Assembly: GCF_020524885.1 (NCBI RefSeq)
Contig: NZ_JAIVKJ010000005.1
Span: 124,001-188,000 of the forward strand
Direction of reading: 5' to 3'
Length of the DNA: 64,000 nucleotides
From: Microbulbifer elongatus
Lineage (GTDB): Bacteria; Pseudomonadota; Gammaproteobacteria; Pseudomonadales; Cellvibrionaceae
Positions within the stretch are counted from its first letter, which is position 1; every line of letters starts with the position of its first letter. The notes under the pieces were generated by a model that searched no databases, was not told the origin of the DNA, and worked only from the letters and a program-made list of their open reading frames with translations. Positions 8,294 through 18,061 of this stretch are shown here, piece after piece. The position numbers and the translations under genes were made by a program.

Positions 8294-9799
8294 TCAAAGC
8301 TCTTTTGCCTTCTCCTGCATCTTGATCACATCTTTCATCCGCTGTTCCAGAATCGCATGGGTCTGGTAATCGTTCTTGGCCAGGCGCACACCGTGGCGCA
8401 GGTGTTGTAACGCCTTGTCGAACACGCCGTTGAGAATGTAGTACTCCGCGCGGGCCTCATGCACACCGACGATATCGCCAGCGAGACCGTGGGTTTCCGC
8501 GAGTAGATACCAGACAGCGGGATCCTTGCGGCGGATACGACTGTGTTTTTTCAGGATGCGCTCGGCGGCCAGGTAGTTGCCGGCTTTGAAGTGCGTATTC
8601 GCCAACCCCATGATCAGCGCGTGGTTTTTCGGATTCTTGTTCACCGCACTCTGCAGGCGCCGGGTAGCGCTGCTGTAGTCATGGCGCGCTACGTCGACAT
8701 CGGCTCGGGCGAGGATAAAGGCGTCTTTATCCGGCTCCTTGTCCAGTAGCGGCTGAAGTGTTTCCAGTGCGGTATCCGGTTTGCCGGCGGCGGTTTGCGC
8801 CAGGGCCAGGCCGTAGCGGGCGGCATCTTCGTTGTCATTGATACCGCGCAGCTCTGCCTGGAAGCGCTTCACCGCCTGCTGCGGCGTGGCCTCGGCGTTC
8901 ACGCGGATACGCGCGCGCATGAGGTGGTACTCGCGGCTATCCCGCAGAGGAACCTTGTCCATACGGTTGGCGCGCAGCTTGGCATCTGCGATCCGCTTTT
9001 CTGTCACCGGGTGGGTGAGTAGGAACTCGGGTGGGCGACGGTAGTAACGGGTCGCCTTGAGCATCTGTTCGAACATCTCGCCGGCGGCCTGTGGATCCAG
9101 TCCCGCCTTGGCCAACGTTTCAATTCCGACCCGATCCGCTTCCTGTTCGTTCTGGCGCGAGAAGCGCAGTTGATTGTCCAGTGCCGCGGCCTGGGTGGCC
9201 GTCATGGCGGCGAGCCCCGCATCGCCCCCGGCGGTGGCTGCCAGTACCAATGCGCCGAGCATCCCGGCCAGAGTCGGTATGGTGCTATTGCGCTGGGCTT
9301 CTAAAGAGCGGGCGTAGTGGCGCTGGCTGAGGTGCGCCAGTTCGTGGGCGAGTACTGAGGCAAACTGGTCTTCGTTCTCAGCGAACAGGAACAGGCCTGT
9401 GTGCACACCGACCACACCTCCGGGTACGGCGAAGGCGTTCATGGTGTCGTTGTTGACCACAACGACATCGAGGCTTTTGTCTTCCAGGGGGCTGTATTCG
9501 GCGAGGGACTTGAGGGAATTCTCCACATACTGCTGCAGTAGCGCGTCGCTGGAGGTGCGCACCTGGCTGCGGAACATGCGCAGCCACATTTGACCAAGAT
9601 CCTTTTCCCGCGCTCGGGATACCAGGCCGCTGCTGGAATCTCCCAACTGCGGGAGCTGGATGTGGTGGTCGTCCTGGGCGGTGGCGGCGATGGGAGCGGT
9701 GCCCAGCAGCAGGCCGGCAGCCACGCCGGCAGTACCCCGACACAACCGCTGCCAGCGGCGCTTCCAGGGTTGGCTGAATGATGTAAGGATCTCGGTCAT
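8294..9799 (-). CDS. M48 family metalloprotease, BepA/YfgC-like
   Basis: This 501-residue periplasmic protein has a signal peptide ending near AATAQ, an M48 peptidase domain with zinc motif HELAH (residues 152-156) and a downstream EADRVG that supplies the third ligand, and a C-terminal TPR region (about 300-501). E. coli BepA has this layout and acts as chaperone and protease for outer-membrane assembly, including LptD. The start is ATG 9799; a GTG at 9838 would put 13 extra residues before the signal peptide. It is divergent from the TusA-like gene. Confidence 0.9.
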   Translation of the reverse strand: MTEILTSFSQPWKRRWQRLCRGTAGVAAGLLLGTAPIAATAQDDHHIQLPQLGDSSSGLVSRAREKDLGQMWLRMFRSQVRTSSDALLQQYVENSLKSLAEYSPLEDKSLDVVVVNNDTMNAFAVPGGVVGVHTGLFLFAENEDQFASVLAHELAHLSQRHYARSLEAQRNSTIPTLAGMLGALVLAATAGGDAGLAAMTATQAAALDNQLRFSRQNEQEADRVGIETLAKAGLDPQAAGEMFEQMLKATRYYRRPPEFLLTHPVTEKRIADAKLRANRMDKVPLRDSREYHLMRARIRVNAEATPQQAVKRFQAELRGINDNEDAARYGLALAQTAAGKPDTALETLQPLLDKEPDKDAFILARADVDVARHDYSSATRRLQSAVNKNPKNHALIMGLANTHFKAGNYLAAERILKKHSRIRRKDPAVWYLLAETHGLAGDIVGVHEARAEYYILNGVFDKALQHLRHGVRLAKNDYQTHAILEQRMKDVIKMQEKAKEL

Positions 9800-9969
9800 A
9801 TTCTCTACTGCGCCTGCCGGGTTGCCCACCGCTAACACTATACGTAACCCTGTGAGACTGTCGAGGTTTTGATCAGTTTCGCGGTAAAAGGTTCTGCTCG
9901 ATGACCCATTGACCGGGAGGCGCCGTTATAATTCGCGGCGTTAACGGTTCTTTACTACATCAACGTATT

Positions 9970-10254
9970 ATGACCAATAAGTCAAAGGTCGCTGCGGCAG
10001 CCGCGGAGTTTGATTGGGACTCTGCTTACAGGGTAGATGCCCGGGGCCTTCCCTGCCCGCAGCCTCTGCTGGCGATGCGCAGGGCGATGAAGCAACTGGC
10101 GCCGGGGGCGCTGTTACACCTGGCGGCTACGGATCCAGCATCTGAGCGGGATATACGCAGCTTTTGTGCGCTCAGTGGTGTACCGTTGCTGCGTGCTGAA
10201 ACCCGCGGGGCGGAGTTTCACTACTGGCTGCAACGGGTGGCCGAAAGTAACTAA
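9970..10254 (+). CDS. TusA-family sulfurtransferase
   Basis: This 94-residue protein has the TusA/SirA signature DARGLPCPQPLLAMRRAMKQL, with the active-site Cys at residue 29 in a CPxP context. TusA proteins carry persulfide sulfur to partner proteins, for example in tRNA thiolation. Because several paralogues are common, this may be a TusA relative with another acceptor. A TATAAT element at 9927-9932 could be its -10 box, but no good -35 was found. Confidence 0.9.
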   Translation: MTNKSKVAAAAAEFDWDSAYRVDARGLPCPQPLLAMRRAMKQLAPGALLHLAATDPASERDIRSFCALSGVPLLRAETRGAEFHYWLQRVAESN

Positions 10255-10320
10255 ATAAATAACCTTGTCGGTTGAACTACACAATCAGACAAGCACCGTA
10301 TTTCGAGAGAACAGGTTTCT

Positions 10321-11457
10321 ATGCTTGCGATTATTAGGGGTTGGATAAATCGCTATTTCAGCCAGGAAGAGGTAGTACTGCTGGTATTGCTGCTACTGGC
10401 CGCCATGGTCGTTCTGGCGACACTGGGGAGCGTGCTGGCGCCAGTGTTGGCCGCACTGGTGATCGCCTTTCTGATGCAGGGAATGGTGCAGCGGCTACAG
10501 TCGTGGAAGGCGCCACACTGGTTGGCGGTTACTATCGCCTGTCTGGTGCTGGTGGGCACCATCGTCGGCCTGCTGTTTGTGGTGATGCCGATCATCTCGC
10601 GCCAGACGGTACGACTGTTTTCCGAGCTGCCGAACATGATCGATCGCGGGCAGGAATTGCTGTTGCTACTGCCTGAGCAGTACCCGCGCTTGGTTTCTGC
10701 GCAGCAGATTGATGAGATCTTTACCACGCTGGGCAGCGAACTCGGAACAATGGGGCAGACGGTGTTGACCTTCTCCCTCGCCAACCTGCCGATACTCGCT
10801 GCCGTACTCATCTATGTGGTGATTGTGCCAATTCTGGTATTTTTCTTCCTCAAGGATTCGAACAAGCTGCTGGGCTGGTGTGCATCCTTTCTCCCCAACC
10901 AGCGACCGATGCTGCGCCAGATCTGGTACGAGATGAACGACCAGGTCGCCAACTATGTGCGTGGCAAGGTGATCGAGATCGCCATTGTGGCGGTGGTCAG
11001 CTACATCGCTTTCCTGCTGCTGGGTGTTAACTATGCGTTGCTGCTGGCGGTTGCCGTGGGCCTATCGGTACTGATTCCGTATATAGGCGCTGCTGTGGTG
11101 ACCATTCCGGTGGCGGCCATTGGGCTCTTCCAGTGGGGCTGGAGCAGTGAATTTTTCTGGCTTATGTTCGCCTACGGCATGATCCAGCTGCTGGATGGCA
11201 ACGTGCTAGTGCCGATCCTGTTTTCCGAGGCGGTAAACCTGCACCCGGTAGCCATCATCCTCGCGGTGTTGGTGTTCGGTGGAATTTGGGGATTCTGGGG
11301 TGTGTTCTTCGCGATTCCTCTCGCTACGCTGACAAAGGCCATCCTGAACGCCTGGCCTACCAGCGAGCACCAGGCGGAATGGCAGGCACGGGAGGGGTTG
11401 GAGGCACCGTTGGTCGATGCGCCAATGGATTCCGCAGACGAAACGATCCGCGACTGA
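10321..11457 (+). CDS. AI-2E family (PerM-like) transporter
   Basis: This 378-residue integral membrane protein has the AI-2E/UPF0118 pattern: two or three N-terminal helices, a soluble segment (about 90-150), then a C-terminal helix cluster with VIVPILVFFFLKDSNKLL and GNVLVPILFSEAVNLHPV. The family includes TqsA and PerM; substrates are mostly unproven, with autoinducer-2 export and sodium/proton exchange proposed for individual members. It follows the tusA-like gene by 66 nt, an order also found in pseudomonads. Confidence 0.88.
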   Translation: MLAIIRGWINRYFSQEEVVLLVLLLLAAMVVLATLGSVLAPVLAALVIAFLMQGMVQRLQSWKAPHWLAVTIACLVLVGTIVGLLFVVMPIISRQTVRLFSELPNMIDRGQELLLLLPEQYPRLVSAQQIDEIFTTLGSELGTMGQTVLTFSLANLPILAAVLIYVVIVPILVFFFLKDSNKLLGWCASFLPNQRPMLRQIWYEMNDQVANYVRGKVIEIAIVAVVSYIAFLLLGVNYALLLAVAVGLSVLIPYIGAAVVTIPVAAIGLFQWGWSSEFFWLMFAYGMIQLLDGNVLVPILFSEAVNLHPVAIILAVLVFGGIWGFWGVFFAIPLATLTKAILNAWPTSEHQAEWQAREGLEAPLVDAPMDSADETIRD

Positions 11458-11582
11458 TCGCTCGCGCGAGCCCACAGTGAGACTGCTGCGAGTACGCAAA
11501 GAGGCTGTCTCGAATCGTCCCGATTTGCTAGAGTTCGCCGCCTGTTTCGGGGGTAGTCCCGATTAACCAATTAGGAAATTCC

Positions 11583-12686
11583 ATGAGCCTTGCCGACAAA
11601 GTACTGGCAGTAAACAACGACCTGCCAATCCGCACCGACAAGCCTGTTCACAGTGGCAAAGTCCGCTCCGTCTACTGGTTGACTGAGGCGGACAGCCGCC
11701 GCCTGATCCAGGAGAAGGGCTACCCGGTGGCACCGGATGCACCGCTGGCAGTCATGGTGATCTCCGATCGTATTTCCGCTTTTGACTGTATTTGGACCGG
11801 CGAAGGCAACCTGCGCGGTGTGCCGGGCAAAGGCGCGGCGCTCAATGCGATTGCCAACCACTGGTTCAAGCTGTTCAAGGAAAAGGGGCTGGCGGACAGC
11901 CACATCCTGGATATCCCGCACCCGGCGGTGTGGATTGTGCAAAAGGCGCGCCCAGTGATGATCGAGGCGATCGCCCGCCAGTACATTACCGGTTCCATGT
12001 GGCGTGCTTACAGTAAAGGCGAGCGCGAGTTCTGCGGTATTCAACTCCCCGATGGCCTGAACAAGGACCAGAAACTCCCAGAGCTGCTGATTACCCCCTC
12101 CACCAAGGGAATCCTGAAAGGGATTCCCGGTGTCCCCGAGGCGGACGACGTCAATATCACCCGCAAAAATATCGAAGACAACTTTGCCGCGTTCAATTTC
12201 CGCAGCGCCGGGGATATCGGCCGTTACGAGCAGCTGCTGAAAGAGGGCTTTGATGTTATTTCCGCAGAGCTGGAAAAACTGGACCAGGTATTTGTCGATA
12301 CCAAGTTTGAATTCGGCTATGTGACGGATGTGGATGGCAATGAAAAGCTGATCTATATGGACGAGGTAGGTACTCCGGATTCCTCGCGCATCTGGGACGG
12401 CGCCCAATACCGCAGTGGCCAGGTGGTGGAAAATTCCAAAGAAGGTTTCCGTCAGGCTCTGCTGAATCATTTCCCGGACCCCGACATCCTGCTGAACAAG
12501 GATCGTATGGACGAACGCGAAGCGTTGGCCAGGGACAACGAGCTCCCCGAATCCATGTTGATGGACGTGTCCGCCACTTACGTGGGTATCGCGGAAAAGA
12601 TCATCGGTGAGAAGCTGGAAATCTCTGATAACCCCAAGGCGGAAATCGTCAAGGTGTTGCGAGAGGAATACGGCCTGATCGAATGA
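11583..12686 (+). CDS. purC: SAICAR synthetase PurC (long form)
   Basis: PurC ligates aspartate to CAIR in purine biosynthesis. At 367 residues it is the long form found in Vibrio, Shewanella and relatives rather than the 237-residue E. coli type. Conserved segments include SGKVRSVYW (nucleotide loop), [26 protein letters not shown] and the aspartate-binding region [13 protein letters not shown]. It has its own downstream terminator. Confidence 0.94.
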   Translation: MSLADKVLAVNNDLPIRTDKPVHSGKVRSVYWLTEADSRRLIQEKGYPVAPDAPLAVMVISDRISAFDCIWTGEGNLRGVPGKGAALNAIANHWFKLFKEKGLADSHILDIPHPAVWIVQKARPVMIEAIARQYITGSMWRAYSKGEREFCGIQLPDGLNKDQKLPELLITPSTKGILKGIPGVPEADDVNITRKNIEDNFAAFNFRSAGDIGRYEQLLKEGFDVISAELEKLDQVFVDTKFEFGYVTDVDGNEKLIYMDEVGTPDSSRIWDGAQYRSGQVVENSKEGFRQALLNHFPDPDILLNKDRMDEREALARDNELPESMLMDVSATYVGIAEKIIGEKLEISDNPKAEIVKVLREEYGLIE

Positions 12687-12702
12687 CCGCTTTGTGAGGA
12701 AT

Positions 12703-12734
12703 AAAAAAACCCGGCAAGCTTGCCGGGTTTTTTC
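12703..12734. terminator. Terminator between purC and the aminotransferase gene
   Basis: A perfect palindrome runs from 12708 to 12729 (arms ACCCGGCAAGC and GCTTGCCGGGT) with A7 before it and T6 after it. The symmetry lets it serve purC and the convergent minus-strand aminotransferase. Confidence 0.92.
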
Positions 12735-12767
12735 GTTTCGGAGGCTGGAAAACAGCGGTCTGGAAAG

Positions 12768-14042
12768 TCAGGCGGCTTCCAGCGCCTTTCTCACACTCGC
12801 CAGCTTCACACACAGTACAAAAACCGACATGGCGGTATCCAGCTCTTCCAGAGGCGGGAAGCTCGGGGCGATACGGATGTTGGTGTTCTCCGGATCTTTT
12901 CCATAGGGGAAGGTGGCGCCGGCCGGGGTCAGTTTTACTCCCGCTTCAGCGGATAGGCGGATCACTTCCGAGGCCACACCCGGGCGGGTATTGAAGGAAA
13001 CAAAGTAACCGCCAAGTGGCGTCTCCCACGTGCCCACATCGGAGTCGCTGAAATTTTTGTCCAGGTGATCCAGTACGCACGCGAACTTCGGGCGCAGGAT
13101 CTCCGCATGCTTCTGCATGTGCTCCTTAAGCTGGGTCAGTTCAGGGAACAGGCGCGCGTGGCGCAGCTGGTTGACTTTGTCCGGGCCGATGCTCATGGCC
13201 GACATCTGCTGCTTCAGAGATGCCAGGTTCGCGGGGCTGGCGCTGACGAAGGCGACACCGGCACCGGCATGGGTGACTTTGGAAGTGGAGGCAAACTGCA
13301 GTACCGAGTCGGCCGTTTCATTGCCCAGGGCTGCGTCCCGGATATTCGGAAGCGCAACTTGATGGTCCAGGTCGTGGATCGCGTAGGCGTTGTCCCAGAA
13401 AATACGGAACCCCGGGTTGGCGATCTTGCCCAGTTGCGCCAGGCGGTCGACGGTGTCCGCGTCGTAGGTAACGCCGGTTGGATTGGAAAACTTGGGTACA
13501 CACCACAGACCGATAACCTGGTCGTCTTCGCGAACCTTCTTCTCCAGCACATCCATGTCCGGGCCTGTGGCGGTCATCGGTACCGTTTCCATCGCGATAC
13601 CCAGTTGTTCACAGATGGAGAAGTGACGGTCGTAACCGGGCACCGGGCACAGGAACTTGGGTGCGCTCATGTCTTTCCACGGCTGGTTGCCGGCAAAACC
13701 GAACAGGTAGCCGGTGAGTACCGCGTGATACATGAGAGTCAGGGAGCTGTTGCCACCCGCGAGAACCTCTTCATATGGAACCTGCAGTATATCGGCCCCC
13801 AGTTCGCGGGCCACGGCGATACCTTCGAGGCCACCGTAATTGCGGGTATCGGTACCGTCGGGTGCGCGATAGTCGCCGTTGAGAATACCGTCGAGGTCGT
13901 CGGACAGGCTCAGTTGATCCGCCGCCGGTTTACCGCGGGTAATATCCAGGCTCAGGTTATGCTGGCAAATACGCTGGTACTGTTGCTCCAGCTCTTTTTC
14001 CCATTGTTGCAGCTGTTCGCGTTGGGCGGTGTCGATACGCAC
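12768..14042 (-). CDS. Class I aminotransferase, PF12897 (aspartate aminotransferase-like)
   Basis: This 424-residue PLP enzyme belongs to the group with the long N-terminus LSLDITRGKPAADQLSLS, which Pfam separates as an aminotransferase/MocR-like family. Members studied in actinobacteria use aspartate. Visible motifs are NYGG (69-72), NPTG (187-190) and STSKVTHAGAG with the PLP lysine at residue 255. Substrate is inferred from family only. It stands alone, convergent with purC. Confidence 0.85.
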   Translation of the reverse strand: MRIDTAQREQLQQWEKELEQQYQRICQHNLSLDITRGKPAADQLSLSDDLDGILNGDYRAPDGTDTRNYGGLEGIAVARELGADILQVPYEEVLAGGNSSLTLMYHAVLTGYLFGFAGNQPWKDMSAPKFLCPVPGYDRHFSICEQLGIAMETVPMTATGPDMDVLEKKVREDDQVIGLWCVPKFSNPTGVTYDADTVDRLAQLGKIANPGFRIFWDNAYAIHDLDHQVALPNIRDAALGNETADSVLQFASTSKVTHAGAGVAFVSASPANLASLKQQMSAMSIGPDKVNQLRHARLFPELTQLKEHMQKHAEILRPKFACVLDHLDKNFSDSDVGTWETPLGGYFVSFNTRPGVASEVIRLSAEAGVKLTPAGATFPYGKDPENTNIRIAPSFPPLEELDTAMSVFVLCVKLASVRKALEAA

Positions 14043-14239
14043 GGAAATTCCTCTCCTGTTGACTGGTGTTTGCGGAGCAGGAGCTTATCAGGCGCGGACA
14101 GATGGCGTCATGTTTTCTGACATTTTTTTAACGAAAATCCCGGTAAAAACAGGGTTTATTGGCAGAAAATTTGTTTCGGGTGAAACGGTATGGCATCAAT
14201 CCATTTTTATTCGGACTTTGGTGTTGTTCTCCATGACAC

Positions 14240-15148
14240 TCAGTGTTCCTGGGCAGCGAGGATCCGAAAGTCCGAGGCATAATCGAGCAGGCTGGATTTC
14301 AGGTGGGCACGCTGCTCTGGGGTGGTACTTTTCAGTACGTCACCGGCCAGTGACCTGGCCTGCGCACGCAATTGCTCCTGCATCTTGCGGTAATCCTCGG
14401 GCCACAGCGACTGCGGATTGATGAGCATTTCCCGCAACTGACTCTCATACCCCTCAGGCTTGCTGCGCAGTGTTCCAATAAACTGTTTTGCCCACAGTTG
14501 GCGTTGCGCATCCCGGCGCTTGGGGTCAAACGTGGTGGTGGCTACCTGGTGATCGATCATGGCATCCTGCTCCGGGGTCAGGTCGCCAAGCCAGCGTTCC
14601 GCCTGTTTGCGAAATTCTTTTTCCCGTTTACGTTTGGATTTTTCCCACTTCTTCAGGGATTCCTCGCGCTCCTCGCGCACGTTTTCCTCCAGCCGGTCAA
14701 TTTGTTGATCGTCCAGCTGAATCACCAGCGGAAGCAACAGGTCACTCAGCATTACCACCGATGAGTGCCAGAAGGTATCCACCTGGTCTTCGATGTGTTT
14801 CAGCTTTTTCAGGTTGGCGTCGGGTGAATCGACATCGGCAGCGAGTGATTCAAGATAGGCAGCGTAGCGGGGCAGTTGAGTCTGGCGATGCCAGCGGTGG
14901 AATTCGTCCACGCGCAGCGACAGCAGGTCTTCCTGGGCGCCATCGAGGTCGAGGTATTTATTGAGGTTTCGGTCCATCCACCAGTCGAGGTGGCCGTAGA
15001 CAAGGCGCACACTGGAGCAGCCGCTGGAAAACAAAAGCAGCAGCGCCAGGGCGGCGCAGAATAGGCGGAGGATCGATGGCGGTCGGCTCAGTGCTAGCTG
15101 CTGCGTTAGCTGCTGTGCCAGGTGCCGAGTGAGGTGAGAGGCATTCAT
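14240..15148 (-). CDS. DUF6279 family lipoprotein
   Basis: The 302-residue protein has a long N-terminal region with a hydrophobic stretch ending in the lipobox LLFSSGC (Cys near residue 44), so it should be an outer-membrane or periplasmic lipoprotein. The rest is helical and highly charged (EENVREEREESLKKWEKSKR), with SVRLVYGHLDWWMDRNLNKYLDLD right after the Cys, a pattern I recognise from DUF6279. No biochemical role is known to me. It lies upstream on the same strand as the aminotransferase, 197 nt away. Confidence 0.75.
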   Translation of the reverse strand: MNASHLTRHLAQQLTQQLALSRPPSILRLFCAALALLLLFSSGCSSVRLVYGHLDWWMDRNLNKYLDLDGAQEDLLSLRVDEFHRWHRQTQLPRYAAYLESLAADVDSPDANLKKLKHIEDQVDTFWHSSVVMLSDLLLPLVIQLDDQQIDRLEENVREEREESLKKWEKSKRKREKEFRKQAERWLGDLTPEQDAMIDHQVATTTFDPKRRDAQRQLWAKQFIGTLRSKPEGYESQLREMLINPQSLWPEDYRKMQEQLRAQARSLAGDVLKSTTPEQRAHLKSSLLDYASDFRILAAQEH

Positions 15149-15195
15149 GGCGATAAATATAGATCCTGCCCGACGCCTCCGCGACTTTCATACGC

Positions 15196-16551
15196 TTAGT
15201 TGATCCAGACTTCCACCCGGCTGTTTTTGACCGGTCCGTGTTCGCTGTCCACGGTCAGGGGCGCAAAGGCTCCAACAGACATGATCTTGCTGTCGCCCAT
15301 CTGGTGACTGCGGAGTAGCGCGCCCTGTACTTTGAGGGCGCGAAAGCGGGAAATCAGGTCGGATATGTTCTGGTTGGACTTGCGGTCGGAGAAGCCAACT
15401 AGTGTCAGGGACAGGTCGCTATTTTTTTCTTCTCCCATAAAGTCCCGCAACCTTTGCAGGTCGCGCAGGGCGCGGTTGTCGAGTTCGGTGCTGCCGTCGG
15501 CAAAACGAAAGGAAATGCTCAAGCGCGAACCGTTTTCCATCAGCTGGCGGTAGTTGTCTGGCGCATTGGCATAGGGTGCCACTTCCAGCGCCACTGGTGT
15601 CAGATTGATAAATCCGATATCCGCCACCACCTGCTGGCCGTTTTGTGACTCGACAAATTGGATAAAGGCATCCACATGGGCATTGAAGCGCCCCGGATTG
15701 CGGTAGAGGTAGAGTCGCCGGGTGAGGGGGAAGTCCTCGGTGGCGATGATGCCACGGTCGGGCACCACAGCGGCGAGGTCACCAGACTTGATTGCCACCT
15801 TGTGCAAGCCATGCGCGTCGGCAAATGGCAGGTAACCGATGGCGGCGCGATCCTGCTGTACCAATGAGCGAGTCTCGTGGTTGCCTGATACTTCATAAAC
15901 AAAGGGTTTGGCACTGTGGCTGCCGCCGAACACTTCGGCGTCAAATGTGGCCCTTGTACCGGACTCGATATCCCGATGCAGTGGCCGGATGGGCAGGTTG
16001 GGGCCGCCGAGCTGCGCCCAGTTTCGAATTTCTCCGCGGTAAATCTGTGCCAACTGGGTCATGCTGAGCTGGGAAACCGGATTGTCCCTGTGCACGGTTA
16101 CCACCAATGCATCCAGGCCGATCACGTGTTCTGCCTGTGGCCCGGTGAAGTCGCCAAAACGGGAGAGTTTGGTAACTTCTTTGGGTTTGATCTTGCGCGA
16201 GGCCATGCCGATATCGGCGCTGCCTTCGTCGAGTGCTTTAAAACCTGTGCTGGAGCCGAGGGCAATGATTGGTACTACCACCTTCTCACCCTTGAGTCTG
16301 GCGTGGATCCAGTGCTTTTCACCCTCACTGCGCTGCGCAATATCCGTAGCACCAATGGTGTGCAGATAGCTTTTGACGTGCGCGGGAGCAAGGTCGGCAC
16401 CGATAGTGTTTGAACCAGTGAGGCGGAATAGGGGCTTCGCGCTTGGCTGGGCTGCGGCATCACCGCAAGCCAGCAGAAAAAGTGCGGCGGTAAAAAGTAC
16501 AGTGGTCAAAACTGATAATGATGCGCTCCTGATGACTCGCCGGCGTCCCAT
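15196..16551 (-). CDS. PstS-like phosphate-binding domain fused to OmpA-like domain
   Basis: This 451-residue exported protein (signal peptide ending near GDAAAQ) joins a PstS-like substrate-binding domain (about 38-320: RLTGSNTIGADLAPAHV, LGSSTGFKALDEGSADIGMA, RDIESGTRATFDAEVFGG) to a C-terminal OmpA-family domain (about 345-451: ISFRFADGSTELDNRALRDL). The first half would bind an oxyanion such as phosphate and the second peptidoglycan. It is not accompanied by pstCAB here. It is divergent from nagK across a 475-nt intergenic region. Confidence 0.82.
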   Translation of the reverse strand: MGRRRVIRSASLSVLTTVLFTAALFLLACGDAAAQPSAKPLFRLTGSNTIGADLAPAHVKSYLHTIGATDIAQRSEGEKHWIHARLKGEKVVVPIIALGSSTGFKALDEGSADIGMASRKIKPKEVTKLSRFGDFTGPQAEHVIGLDALVVTVHRDNPVSQLSMTQLAQIYRGEIRNWAQLGGPNLPIRPLHRDIESGTRATFDAEVFGGSHSAKPFVYEVSGNHETRSLVQQDRAAIGYLPFADAHGLHKVAIKSGDLAAVVPDRGIIATEDFPLTRRLYLYRNPGRFNAHVDAFIQFVESQNGQQVVADIGFINLTPVALEVAPYANAPDNYRQLMENGSRLSISFRFADGSTELDNRALRDLQRLRDFMGEEKNSDLSLTLVGFSDRKSNQNISDLISRFRALKVQGALLRSHQMGDSKIMSVGAFAPLTVDSEHGPVKNSRVEVWIN

Positions 16552-17026
16552 CGATCTCCCCTTGCAGGTTCCTGTTTCTATTAATAGCTGTTACGGCAGC
16601 CCACCGATTCCGTGTGTCTGCTCTTCCTGTAGGCGCGCGCTTTATCGCAGAAAAGTGTGACGAAGTTATTGCAATCAGAGTGAACTGATGGCGCCAGAGT
16701 CGGCACATCCTGACCTGTGGCCAGGATGTGCAGGGATTTTGGGTGGGTGTTTGTTTTTTGTGCTCTAGTGCCGTAGTCTGCCGGCTTAACCGATTTTTGC
16801 GATAGTTTGGTGCCGCTTGAAACGGGAAACGGACATACAATTAGAGAATTCACGGTTTTTTTTGAAAAAGGGCATGACAACGCTGTCATTTGTCTTGTAG
16901 TATTTCTCCCATATTGGCACAGGCGTCAATCAAGACGTCGAGTCGGATCACCCTGGGGCGCAAGCAATTGCGGTGGGGAATCCGGTAAGGACAGATAACA
17001 ATAGAAAATCTTAGGGGCCGGTTCAG
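16552..17026. other. 475-nt divergent intergenic region before nagK
   Basis: The region holds a strong hairpin (16703-16731), a NagR-like operator (16874-16889) and a candidate nagK promoter. The hairpin pairs GCACATCCTG (16703-16712) with CAGGATGTGC (16722-16731); a T-rich run follows only some 20 nt later, so it is not a clean terminator, and no plus-strand gene lies upstream. I see no convincing open reading frame of its own. Confidence 0.6.
16874..16903 (+). promoter_or_regulatory. NagR-like operator overlapping the nagK promoter
   Basis: ATGACAACGCTGTCAT at 16874-16889 fits the pattern ATGACA-RCGY-TGTCAT with a central CG, as expected for a LacI-family repressor; from memory it equals the NagR box reported for Xanthomonas and related bacteria. 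Its left half, ATGACA, can serve as a -35 with TAGTAT (16898-16903) as -10 and an 18-nt spacer, so binding would block polymerase. The nagK start is 124 nt downstream of the -10. Confidence 0.8.
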
Positions 17027-17977
17027 ATGGTTGCTTTGAGAGACAGCAGGGACATACTTTACGTTGGCGTCGATGGAGGTGGCAGTAAATGCCGGGCTTC
17101 CATTTTCGATGCGGACAATCGCCTGCTGGGTACCGGCGTTTCCGGACCCGCTAATCCCCTTCATGGTTACGCCCAGACGATCGATTCCATTGTGCGGTCC
17201 GCTGCACTGGCGGTAGCCGACGCGGGTATGCCTGCGGAAACCATGGGCGAACTGGTCGCCGGTGTCGGCCTGGCCGGCGTGAACATGCCCCGTCTCTACA
17301 ATGAGATGAATGCCTGGGCGCACCCTTTCAAACAGATGTTTCTCACTACCGATCAGCACTCCGCCTGTCTGGGCGCCCATCGTGGCGGCGACGGCGCAGT
17401 CATTATCGCTGGCACCGGATCCGTGGGTTACTCCTGGGTAAATGGCCGCAGCGAGATTGTCGGCGGTCATGGCTTCCCGCACGGCGACAAAGGCAGTGGT
17501 GCCTGGCTGGGGATGGAAGCGGTGAAGTACCTGCTGATGGCGATGGAAGGCCTGGCTGCCGAGTCCATGCTGCAGCGAGAACTGCAGAAAGCCCTGGGTA
17601 CCGATGATCCCTACGATGTTATCGAAATGATGGCGGGCAAACCCTCCAGTCAGTACGCCAAGTTGGCGGTTCCGGTTGTGGAATGCGCTGAGGCGGACTG
17701 TCCGGTTGCTGTATCGATCATGCGCGATGGTGCGGCTTATATCAGCGATCTTGCGGAGAAACTGATGGAAGGCAAGCCGCCTCGCCTGGCCATGATCGGC
17801 GGCCTGGCGCCGCGTCTGAAGCCCTGGCTCAAGCCCCAGGTGGCGGAGCGGGTATCCGATCCACTGGATCCGCCGGAGCTGGGGTGTGTCTACTTTGCGC
17901 AACACTCCCTGGCCGCATTGGCGGATGGCGAATCTCGCTCGGCGGACGACGTCGATGCAAAAGCGCTCTTTGGATAA
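17027..17977 (+). CDS. nagK: N-acetylglucosamine kinase NagK (BadF/BadG ATPase family)
   Basis: This 316-residue kinase has the BadF/BadG/BcrA fold. Visible motifs are the phosphate-1 loop VGVDGGGSKCRASIFD, GLAGVNMPRLYNEM, and the adenosine region VIIAGTGSVGYSW. The operon predicts that it phosphorylates GlcNAc entering through NagP to GlcNAc-6-phosphate, as shown for the equivalent gene of Shewanella. It is the first gene of nagK-nagB-nagA-nagP; AGGGG lies about 10 nt before the ATG. Confidence 0.93.
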   Translation: MVALRDSRDILYVGVDGGGSKCRASIFDADNRLLGTGVSGPANPLHGYAQTIDSIVRSAALAVADAGMPAETMGELVAGVGLAGVNMPRLYNEMNAWAHPFKQMFLTTDQHSACLGAHRGGDGAVIIAGTGSVGYSWVNGRSEIVGGHGFPHGDKGSGAWLGMEAVKYLLMAMEGLAAESMLQRELQKALGTDDPYDVIEMMAGKPSSQYAKLAVPVVECAEADCPVAVSIMRDGAAYISDLAEKLMEGKPPRLAMIGGLAPRLKPWLKPQVAERVSDPLDPPELGCVYFAQHSLAALADGESRSADDVDAKALFG

Positions 17978-18061
17978 GCGCGCGGACTAGCTAGAACACA
18001 CAGGTTATTACACAAGCGTTGTAAGACCACAAAAGTCATACGGATTTACGGACAGATTTTT

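Noticed and set aside
14109..14125. Possible palindrome TCATGTTTTCTGACA upstream of the aminotransferase gene
   Set aside because: The arms pair poorly and neither the spacing nor the centre matches the LacI-type sites.
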